Shown here piece after piece: positions 57,740-64,000 of a stretch of 64,000 nucleotides of DNA (position 1 is its first letter; each line of letters opens with the position of its first letter). Position numbers and translations under genes: made by a program. The notes under the pieces are model-generated. The model was not told the origin of the DNA and searched no databases. It saw nothing but the letters and a program-made list of their open reading frames with translations. Origin of the DNA: an uncultured Pelagibacteraceae bacterium (lineage in GTDB: Bacteria; Pseudomonadota; Alphaproteobacteria; Pelagibacterales; Pelagibacteraceae); the NCBI GenBank assembly GCA_902623305.1, contig CACNTB010000004.1, positions 1-64,000 of the forward strand, in the 5' to 3' direction.

Positions 57740-58878
57740 AAAAAATAGCAATAATTGGTGCTGGAATTTCTGGTTTGTATATTGCCAATTTATTTAAAGA
57801 TCATAAGGATTATCAGGTTACGATTTATGAAAAAAGAAATTCAATAGAAATAGATGAAGGCTATGGAATTCAACTGTCGGTAAATAGCGTAAAGCTTCTA
57901 AACAAAATAGGCTTCACTTCTCTCATTAAAGAGGAAAAATTTAATCCAAAAAAAATTGATTTTTATGAAATTAAAAATTTAAAAAAAATTTGTGACCTAG
58001 ATATTTCAAAATTTAATTCTGAAGATTGTAAATACACAACTTTGAAAAGATTAAAATTAATTCAATTTTTAAAAAGAAAACTGGACGAAGATATAATTAA
58101 ATATAACTATAGTATTGAACAGATTGATTACGATAAAGATTCAATAAAATTAATATTTGATAAAAAAAAAATAGCTTGTGATTATTTAATTATTTCAGAC
58201 GGTGTGTTTTCTAAGGGGAAGTCATTAATTTCAACCAATAAATCAAAACCAATTTACAATGATACGATTGCTATTAGGGGCAGTATATCGATAGAAAATC
58301 TTCAAAATATAAATGAAGAAAATATTTCTTTGTTTTTAGGACCGGACTTTCATTATGTTATTTATCCAATTAATAATGATAAAAATTTAAATTTTATTGG
58401 TATTTTAAAACATAAATTAAATTCAAATGAGCAAGAGAAATATAATCTTTTTACTGAGAATTCTTTTATAAAAAATATTAAATTAAAATTATCTCAAAAA
58501 GTTTCTCAAAGTTTTTTAGAAAGTCTTCAAAATATTAAATTATTTCCAATATTTGTAAGTAAAAATTTATATAATCCTCCAAAAAATATATTCCTTGTGG
58601 GAGATGCATTTTTTGCTTTTTCACCTTCATTTGCGCAGGGAGCTTCCCAATCAATTGAGGGAGCTAACGAATTATATGAATGTTTAATAAATAATAATAA
58701 TTTTTATGATATCAGATTAAAAAGAGTAAAAATGATTAACAGCAGATCTAATTTGAATCAATTTGCCTTCCATTTATCAAATCCAATTATGATTATATTT
58801 AGAAATATTTTTTTAAAACTTTTAACTAATAATAAAAAATTTTTACAAAGTTATTTGGGTAAAATTTATAAAAGTTAA
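57736..58878 (+). CDS. FAD-dependent monooxygenase (UbiH/salicylate hydroxylase-like)
   Basis: This 380-aa flavoprotein starts with IAIIGAGISGLYIANLFKDH and an acidic strand ending in IYEKRNSIEID. The second FAD motif is FLVGDAFFAFSPSFAQGASQSIEGA, with the usual GDAxHxxxP position reading GDAFFAFSP. This fits the p-hydroxybenzoate-hydroxylase class, but no substrate can be named. A ubiquinone role is possible yet not shown. It is translationally coupled to mutY (ATGA) and meets ccrM tail to tail with 4 nt overlap. Confidence 0.84.
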   Translation: MKKIAIIGAGISGLYIANLFKDHKDYQVTIYEKRNSIEIDEGYGIQLSVNSVKLLNKIGFTSLIKEEKFNPKKIDFYEIKNLKKICDLDISKFNSEDCKYTTLKRLKLIQFLKRKLDEDIIKYNYSIEQIDYDKDSIKLIFDKKKIACDYLIISDGVFSKGKSLISTNKSKPIYNDTIAIRGSISIENLQNINEENISLFLGPDFHYVIYPINNDKNLNFIGILKHKLNSNEQEKYNLFTENSFIKNIKLKLSQKVSQSFLESLQNIKLFPIFVSKNLYNPPKNIFLVGDAFFAFSPSFAQGASQSIEGANELYECLINNNNFYDIRLKRVKMINSRSNLNQFAFHLSNPIMIIFRNIFLKLLTNNKKFLQSYLGKIYKS

Positions 58879-59945
58879 TTTTTAGAAATTAATCTTTGTC
58901 TTAGATAATCAATAGGATAAGTTCGTCCATTTATATCACAGTGCCAAAAAGTCCATCCATTGCAACTTTCAGCTCCTAAAATAGTAGCCGCAACTTTGTG
59001 TATAGAACCCTCTGCTTGATTATGTTTTATACTACCATCAGCCATAATTCTGGCTGTTATTTTTTTCTTATTATCAAAAATATTAGTTCCAGGTTTAATT
59101 ATTCCAAGCTCAACTAATGAACCAAAAGGAATTCTTGGTTTTGATCTATTGTTTTTTAGTGTATCTAATAAATCATCTTCAATAGGCTTTGTAGCTTTTA
59201 TGCGCTGCTCAGCAGCTTTAAAATAATTTTTTTCTTGTTCTATTCCAAAATAATTTCTTCCTAATTTTTTTGCTACTGTAGCCGTTGTTCCTGATCCTAA
59301 AAAAGGATCTAGTATGAGGTCATTTTTATTAGATGTGGCTAGTAAAATTCTATGTAATAGTGCTTCTGGTTTTTGTGTAGAGTGAATTTTTTTTCCATCC
59401 TTTTTAAGTCTTTCAGAACCATTGCAAATTGGAAGATCCCAATTAGATCTCATTTGCAAATCATCATTTAAACATTTTAAAGATTGATAATTAAATGTAT
59501 ATTTTGATTTCTCACTTTTAGAAGCCCATATTAAAGTTTCATGAGCGTTAGTAAAACGTGTCCCTCTAAAGTTTGGCATTGGATTATTTTTATTCCAAAT
59601 AACATCGTTTAAAATCCAGAAACCTAAATTTTGGATTGCTGTGCCAACTCTAAAAATATTATGGTAGCTTCCTATAACCCAAATAGCTCCATCTTTTTTT
59701 AAAATTCTTTTACATTCACTAAGCCATTCATAAGTGAAGTCATCATATTTTTTAAAATTTTCAAATTGATCCCATTTATCATTTACCGCACTAACCTTTG
59801 ATCTATCTGGTCTAATTAATTCTCTTTTTAATTGTAAGTTGTAAGGAGGATCAGCAAAAATTAAATCAAAAGTTTCACGTGGAATTTTTTTTAATTCTTC
59901 GAGACTATTTCCATTAATAATTCTATTTTTGAAATCAGTTTTCAT
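58875..59945 (-). CDS. ccrM: Cell-cycle DNA adenine methyltransferase CcrM-like (GANTC)
   Basis: This beta-class N6-adenine methyltransferase has 356 aa. DLIFADPPYNLQL is the catalytic DPPY motif, LILDPFLGSGTTATVAKKLGRNYFGIE the SAM motif, and KIHSTQKPEALLHRILLATS the motif just before it. The C-terminal extension (LGIIKPGTNIFDNKKKITARIMADGS, ESCNGWTFWHCDING) is the CcrM-specific DNA-recognition domain. No partner endonuclease is nearby, which fits an orphan, regulatory methylase. It has its own promoter. Confidence 0.95.
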   Translation of the reverse strand: MKTDFKNRIINGNSLEELKKIPRETFDLIFADPPYNLQLKRELIRPDRSKVSAVNDKWDQFENFKKYDDFTYEWLSECKRILKKDGAIWVIGSYHNIFRVGTAIQNLGFWILNDVIWNKNNPMPNFRGTRFTNAHETLIWASKSEKSKYTFNYQSLKCLNDDLQMRSNWDLPICNGSERLKKDGKKIHSTQKPEALLHRILLATSNKNDLILDPFLGSGTTATVAKKLGRNYFGIEQEKNYFKAAEQRIKATKPIEDDLLDTLKNNRSKPRIPFGSLVELGIIKPGTNIFDNKKKITARIMADGSIKHNQAEGSIHKVAATILGAESCNGWTFWHCDINGRTYPIDYLRQRLISKN

Positions 59946-59957
59946 TTATAAAAATTA

Positions 59958-59986
59958 ATTAGACTCCAAATGGATTTTTCGGTCAA
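59958..59986 (-). promoter_or_regulatory. Putative ccrM promoter with a GANTC site in the -10
   Basis: On the minus strand TTGACC (59986-59981), 17 nt and TCTAAT (59963-59958) give five of six matches to both sigma-70 hexamers with ideal spacing. The -10 is 12 nt from the ATG, so the leader would be very short. GAGTC (59966-59962), a GANTC methylation site, overlaps the first two bases of the -10. No other promoter in this 104-nt gap looks better. Confidence 0.55.
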
Positions 59987-60049
59987 CCTGAGATTGAAAA
60001 ATTTGAATTCGATTAGTGTTTTTAAATTAGAAGGTAACTAGATGTAGTG

Positions 60050-60613
60050 TTAATTTATTTTGGATATTGGTGAAAAAGTTTTTCTGTGATGTTTAGTAAT
60101 ACCTAATTTTTTTAAAGCTTTTAAATGCTGTTTTGTTCCGTACCCAAAATTTTTATCCCAATCATAACCTTTATTTTTTTTTGATAAGGTGGTTATAAAA
60201 TTATCTCTTGATACTTTTGCAATTATAGAAGCTGCCGAAATAGAGGGGACTTTTTTATCTCCTTTAATAACTGATTTTAATTTATAATTGTCTAATTCTG
60301 GAGTTTTGTTTCCATCTATTAGAATGTGTGTTGGTTTTTTCTTAAGTTTTTTGATGGCTCTTTTCATAGCCAGCAAACTTGCTTGCAGTATATTCAGCTT
60401 TTCAATTTCTTTGACAGATGCTTTGCCTATAGACCAAGTAGAATTTTTTTTTATATATGTGCATAGATACTCTCTCTCTTTTTTACTTAATGATTTTGAA
60501 TCTTTTAATAACTTTGGATTAATTGATTTTTTTAAAATTACTGCTGAAGCATAAACAGGCCCAATTAAACTTCCTCTACCAACCTCATCAACCCCAGCAA
60601 TTATTTTCATCAA
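60050..60613 (-). CDS. rnhB: Ribonuclease HII
   Basis: RNase HII cuts at ribonucleotides embedded in DNA. It has 187 aa. AGVDEVGRGSLIGPVYASAVIL has the first Asp-Glu pair, THILIDGNKTPEL the next Asp, and SIIAKVSRDNFIT the last Asp. All catalytic residues are present. It overlaps the udg gene by 4 nt, so the two repair enzymes are probably cotranscribed. Confidence 0.97.
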   Translation of the reverse strand: MMKIIAGVDEVGRGSLIGPVYASAVILKKSINPKLLKDSKSLSKKEREYLCTYIKKNSTWSIGKASVKEIEKLNILQASLLAMKRAIKKLKKKPTHILIDGNKTPELDNYKLKSVIKGDKKVPSISAASIIAKVSRDNFITTLSKKNKGYDWDKNFGYGTKQHLKALKKLGITKHHRKTFSPISKIN

Positions 60614-61329
60614 ATTTTTAACTTCAGATCTTTAATTTTTTCTCTAATTTTCTTTAAATCTTCCCATGAGCGTTTTTTATTTTCTGGAAAACGAATTAAA
60701 TAAGATGGATTGAAAGTTATCATTAAAGGGAATGTTTTGTTTTTTAAAATCACTTCCTTCCAATATCCTCTTTCAGCAGTGATTTTTTCACTTATTCCTG
60801 TTACAGCCTCCATTGCTGAACTACCCATCAAAACAATAATCTTTGGGTTTATAATTGATATATGCTCTTTTAAAAATACTGAGTATCTTTTAATTTCGGT
60901 TGAGGTTGGTTTTCTGTCATCAGGTGGTCTAAAATTGATTGCATAACTAGTGTAAATATTCTGTCTCTTAATATTAATAGCTATAAGCATTTTGTTAAGA
61001 AGTTCGCCAACTTCACCTCTAAATGGGAGGCCCAATTTTTCTTCTTCAGCCCCAGGAGACTCCCCAATTAACATCAAAGGGCTATTTATATTTCCCTCAC
61101 CTAAAATAATTTTGTTTGAATTTTCTTTCAATTTACAATTTTCAATTGAATTTATTTGATTTTTTAAATTTTTTAGTAATTCTTCTTTATTAATTTGCAG
61201 GGTGCCATTGTTCGTTTCTAAAATATTAAATCTATTTATTGGCTTATCAGCGAATATAAATTTAGGCTCAATAGTATTAATTAGATCTTGGTTTAAATTG
61301 GTATTTTGATTTATCACTTTTTTAGTCAT
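60610..61329 (-). CDS. Uracil-DNA glycosylase, family 4-like, lacking most Fe-S cysteines
   Basis: This base-excision enzyme has 239 aa. PLMLIGESPGAEEEKLGLPFRG is the family 4 active-site and uracil-binding motif, INPKIIVLMGSSAMEAV is in the core, and FPLMITFNPSYLIRFP has the C-terminal substrate loop (HPS replaced by NPS). The family usually has four [4Fe-4S] cysteines. Here only ENCKLK is visible, and the TNxVKCRPP segment reads SYAINFRPP. A cluster is therefore unlikely. The N-terminal ~65 residues are an extra low-complexity part. It overlaps rnhB. Confidence 0.86.
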   Translation of the reverse strand: MTKKVINQNTNLNQDLINTIEPKFIFADKPINRFNILETNNGTLQINKEELLKNLKNQINSIENCKLKENSNKIILGEGNINSPLMLIGESPGAEEEKLGLPFRGEVGELLNKMLIAINIKRQNIYTSYAINFRPPDDRKPTSTEIKRYSVFLKEHISIINPKIIVLMGSSAMEAVTGISEKITAERGYWKEVILKNKTFPLMITFNPSYLIRFPENKKRSWEDLKKIREKIKDLKLKI

Positions 61330-61340
61330 AGTATGGTAAC

Positions 61341-63026
61341 ATGTTTCTAAAATTTCTTAAATTAGTACTATTAATACTTACATCTTATCAGACACCTTTG
61401 TATTCTAAAAGTGCTACTTTTAATGATTTCAACTCAAAGGATTTATCAAATTATTTTTCTGGTATAGTTGCATTTGAAAATCAAGATAATTCTGAAGCTT
61501 TAAAATTTTTTAACTTAACCAAAGTATTAATTAACAAACATGACAGTTATTTAAAAAGATACGTTAACTCTTTGGTTTTAGATAATAAAATACCTCAAGC
61601 AATTAATGTATTAAATAACAACGCAAACAAATCTAACTCAGATTTTTACGATGGGTATATAATTTTGATAATTGACAGTTTAAAGAAAAATAATTTTAAA
61701 AAAGCTGATGAATATTTAACAAAAAGTTTAAAATTTCAAGATGGAGATAGGATAAACCTAGTTATATTTGAAACTCTAAAACAATATATTTATACATTTA
61801 AAAATAAAAAAATATTAGATAATAAAAAAAATTTCGGTAACTTGTCTCTTATAGCTGAGACTTTTCAAAGATGTTATATTGAGGATAAAAGAACCTCATC
61901 ATTTTTTCTTAATTTAATAAATAATCAACAAGGTGACTATTCGAGATATATTTTCTTTTATCTTAATTATTTAATTGATAACAACAAATTGGATGAAGCA
62001 AGATTAGTTGTTGAACAAATTGATTATATAAATTCAACACTTTTGCTTTCACAAAGCAAAAGTTGGGTAGACAAAGAAAAATTCGATAATTTTGGAAAAA
62101 TTTTTTCATGTAAAGATCATAATGACCTTCTAAGTGAGTTTTTATTTTTAATCTCCAATCTATATTCTTCTCAGGATAATTTTGAAAAATCAAATTTTTA
62201 TTTAAATTTATCGAGCTATTTAAATCCTAAGTTTGAATTTAATCTGTCATTGGTTGCAGAAAATTTTTATCTTAATGATGAATTTGATAAAGTACAAAGG
62301 ATCTTAAAAAACTTTAAAAAAGAAGATGAATTTTATTATTGGTTTAGATTAAAAAAAGAAGCTCAAATAATAATTCAAGAGCAGAATTATGAAGGTGGTA
62401 TAAAATACATAGATTCAAAATTTAATAAAATTGAAAATCCTAATGTAAAAATGATTTTTGATTTAGCAAATTTTTATAAAAATTCTAAAAATTATGAAAA
62501 GGCAATAGATCGTTATACAGAAATTATTTTAACACTGGATGACAATTCACTTATTAAATCAGATGTATTGTATCGTAGAGGTGGAAGCTATGAAAGAATG
62601 GGTAATTATGTAAAGTCAGATGAAGATTTACTAAATGCGCTTAAAATTGACCCTAGTGATGCATATATTTTAAATTACCTTGCTTATTCTTGGTTAGAGC
62701 GTGATTATAAAATTAATGAAGCAATGGATATGCTGAAAACAGCATATGATTTAAAAAGCAATGATCCATATATTATTGATTCAATTGGATGGGCATATTT
62801 TTTAATAGAGGATTATGTAGAAGCAGAAAAGTATTTAAGAAGAGCAGTAGAATTAATGCCAGATGACCCAATCGTGAATGATCATTATGGAGATATTTTA
62901 TGGAAATTAAATCGAAAAATTCAAGCAAGATATTTTTGGAACAATGTATTAACTTTTGATGACACTGAAGAGGATATGATAGAAAAAATCAATATTAAAG
63001 TAATTGAGGGTCTTAAAAATTCCTAA
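61341..63026 (+). CDS. Secreted or membrane-attached TPR-repeat protein
   Basis: This 561-aa protein has an N-terminal signal-like stretch (FLKLVLLILTSYQTPLYS) and then many alpha-helical repeats. The C-terminal region contains clear TPR units, such as VLYRRGGSYERMGNYVKSDEDLLNALKIDPSDAY and DPYIIDSIGWAYFLIEDYVEAEKYLRRAVELMPDDP. A TPR protein right before ispE is a recurring alphaproteobacterial arrangement, but its client is unknown. It abuts ispE and is divergent from udg with an 11-nt gap. Confidence 0.88.
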   Translation: MFLKFLKLVLLILTSYQTPLYSKSATFNDFNSKDLSNYFSGIVAFENQDNSEALKFFNLTKVLINKHDSYLKRYVNSLVLDNKIPQAINVLNNNANKSNSDFYDGYIILIIDSLKKNNFKKADEYLTKSLKFQDGDRINLVIFETLKQYIYTFKNKKILDNKKNFGNLSLIAETFQRCYIEDKRTSSFFLNLINNQQGDYSRYIFFYLNYLIDNNKLDEARLVVEQIDYINSTLLLSQSKSWVDKEKFDNFGKIFSCKDHNDLLSEFLFLISNLYSSQDNFEKSNFYLNLSSYLNPKFEFNLSLVAENFYLNDEFDKVQRILKNFKKEDEFYYWFRLKKEAQIIIQEQNYEGGIKYIDSKFNKIENPNVKMIFDLANFYKNSKNYEKAIDRYTEIILTLDDNSLIKSDVLYRRGGSYERMGNYVKSDEDLLNALKIDPSDAYILNYLAYSWLERDYKINEAMDMLKTAYDLKSNDPYIIDSIGWAYFLIEDYVEAEKYLRRAVELMPDDPIVNDHYGDILWKLNRKIQARYFWNNVLTFDDTEEDMIEKINIKVIEGLKNS

Positions 63027-63872
63027 ATGAAAATTAATAAAATTAAATCTAATGCGAAGCTAAATTTAGCAATTAATATCACAGGAAAAAAAAAAGTTTT
63101 ACATAAAATTGAAAGTATAATTGGTTTCATAGATCTGCATGATGTTATTTCAATAAATCAACATAATGGAAAAAAACATCATATTTCTTTTTATGGAAAG
63201 TTTTCTAAAAATATTGGAAAAAAAAATACTGTTCAAAAATTATTTCAAATACTAGATAAAGAAAATTTATTAAAAAATAAAAAATTCAAAGTCAAAATAA
63301 AAAAAAAAATTCCCCAAGAATCTGGGTTGGGTGGAGGATCGATGAATGCAGCTAGTGTGTTTAATTATATGATAAAAAAAAAAATTATTAATCCAAATCA
63401 TAAAAAAATTCGAAGCATCTGTGACTTAGTTGGTTCTGATGTTATTTTAGGTACTATTTCATCCAGCTGTGTGTTGTCATCAGGTGGTAGAATTAAAAAG
63501 ATTTATGATGCTCCAAAATATTATTCTACATTAGTAAAGCCTGATTTTGGGTGCTCAACTAAAAAAATATACTCTGCTGTTCGAAAGTATACAAAACCAA
63601 AATACAACAAACCTAAAAAAAATATGTTTGGAGCAAAATATTTGATTGATCAACAAAATGCCCTTGAAACAATAGCTCTCAAAAAATATCCGAAACTTAA
63701 AAAAATAAAGTTATTCTTAGAAAGTATTGATAATCCATTATTTGTAAGAATGACTGGTTCAGGATCAACAATTGTTGCCTATTATAATTCATTAAAGAGT
63801 TGTAAATTGGCAAAAGCTAAATTTAAAAGAAAATATAAAAATTATTGGTGTGTTACAGCAAAAACTATATGA
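63027..63872 (+). CDS. ispE: 4-diphosphocytidyl-2-C-methyl-D-erythritol kinase
   Basis: IspE is the GHMP-fold kinase of the MEP isoprenoid pathway. It has 281 aa. IKSNAKLNLAINITGKK is the N-terminal substrate motif, PQESGLGGGSMNAASVF the ATP loop and RMTGSGSTIVAYY the C-terminal GHMP motif. It is very Lys-rich. With IspH it gives two of the MEP steps in this window. It starts directly after the TPR gene stop. Confidence 0.95.
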   Translation: MKINKIKSNAKLNLAINITGKKKVLHKIESIIGFIDLHDVISINQHNGKKHHISFYGKFSKNIGKKNTVQKLFQILDKENLLKNKKFKVKIKKKIPQESGLGGGSMNAASVFNYMIKKKIINPNHKKIRSICDLVGSDVILGTISSSCVLSSGGRIKKIYDAPKYYSTLVKPDFGCSTKKIYSAVRKYTKPKYNKPKKNMFGAKYLIDQQNALETIALKKYPKLKKIKLFLESIDNPLFVRMTGSGSTIVAYYNSLKSCKLAKAKFKRKYKNYWCVTAKTI

Positions 63873-63905
63873 ATTTTATAATTTTATGTTATAGGAAGCT
63901 AGTAT

Positions 63906-63979
63906 TGGGGCGTAGCCAAGCGGTAAGGCACGGGTTTTTGGTACCTGCATCCTAGGTTCGAATCCTAGCGCCCCAGCCA
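63906..63979 (+). tRNA. trnQ: tRNA-Gln (UUG)
   Basis: The sequence folds into a full cloverleaf: acceptor TGGGGCG/CGCCCCA, D-arm GCCA..GGC, anticodon loop TTTTGGT with TTG anticodon, T-arm with GGTTCGAATCC. The U1-A72 end is typical of bacterial tRNA-Gln. The CCA tail is encoded (63977-63979). It lies 33 nt after ispE. Confidence 0.97.
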
Positions 63980-63982
63980 TTT

Positions 63983-64000
63983 ATGAAAAATTTTTTAGAT
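63983..64000 (+). CDS. Start of a gene cut by the window edge
   Basis: ATG at 63983 opens MKNFLD and the frame is open to the end of the window. Only six codons are visible, so no function can be suggested and even the gene call is tentative. Confidence 0.3.

Overview
The window is a gene-dense, very AT-rich (roughly 70% AT by eye) chromosomal segment from a streamlined marine alphaproteobacterium, most likely of the SAR11 / Candidatus Pelagibacter type. The inference rests on very short intergenic gaps, many 1-14 nt gene overlaps, strong Lys/Asn/Ile enrichment, and alphaproteobacterial markers: CcrM methyltransferase, a separate F0 operon with subunit b', DUF2093, a DUF3035/BamF-like lipoprotein, a ctaC-ctaD-ctaB-ctaG-ctaE aa3 oxidase cluster, the mutY / DUF721 / DsbA-like / smc neighbourhood, and a retinal pathway (crtI-crtB-crtY-blh). 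I saw no insertion sequences, prophage genes or CRISPR arrays. The only RNA gene I can support is a tRNA-Gln.

Layout. 1-3.3 kb: 3' end of an NCS2 purine permease, an Hsp20 gene with a near-consensus sigma-32 promoter, and an oligopeptidase B gene broken by a one-base frameshift in an A8 run. 3.3-8.9 kb: a membrane J-domain protein, a GT9 glycosyltransferase, a DapA-superfamily lyase, a cyclopropane fatty acid synthase, a very lysine-rich coiled-coil protein and two small proteins. 8.9-14 kb: the TldD/TldE protease pair with a flavoprotein, a DUF6134-like periplasmic protein and a YczE-like membrane protein. 14-18.2 kb: typA, a 38-codon basic ORF absent from the ORF track, a clear terminator, and groESL with its own sigma-32-like promoter. 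18.2-24.7 kb: HAD phosphatase-ribF-ileS-lspA-lipoprotein-pgi, a compact plus-strand operon. 24.6-32.3 kb: rsmD-purD, then a lipid A block (msbA-waaA-lpxK-lpxL) behind ubiA. 32.4-36.7 kb: DUF2721, quinone oxidoreductase, pirin, DoxX, a small CxxC protein, a haloacid dehalogenase-like protein and rsmE. 36.7-44.1 kb: the aa3 cytochrome oxidase operon, including a 41-codon membrane protein absent from the track, followed by thrC and a peroxiredoxin.

44.1-56.8 kb is a continuous minus-strand run, read as dciA-dsbA-like-smc-atpI-atpB-atpE-atpF'-atpF-crtI-crtB-crtY-blh-ispH-thrB-rnhA. It joins DNA maintenance, the F0 proton channel, retinal synthesis and the last MEP-pathway enzyme with no evident terminator between them. 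56.8-64 kb carries mutY, an FAD monooxygenase, ccrM, rnhB, a family-4-like uracil-DNA glycosylase, a TPR protein, ispE, tRNA-Gln and the first codons of another gene.

Most promising observations: the heat-shock promoter pair with identical geometry, the 857-aa Smc with no visible hinge, the F0/retinal gene run without proteorhodopsin or crtE, the CATATG divergent start of mutY and dciA with no intergenic base, the ccrM promoter whose -10 overlaps a GANTC site, the UDG that lacks most Fe-S cysteines, and the two small genes missing from the track. I did not find a clearly new multi-gene system. The window reads mostly as a streamlined core genome with several unusual details.
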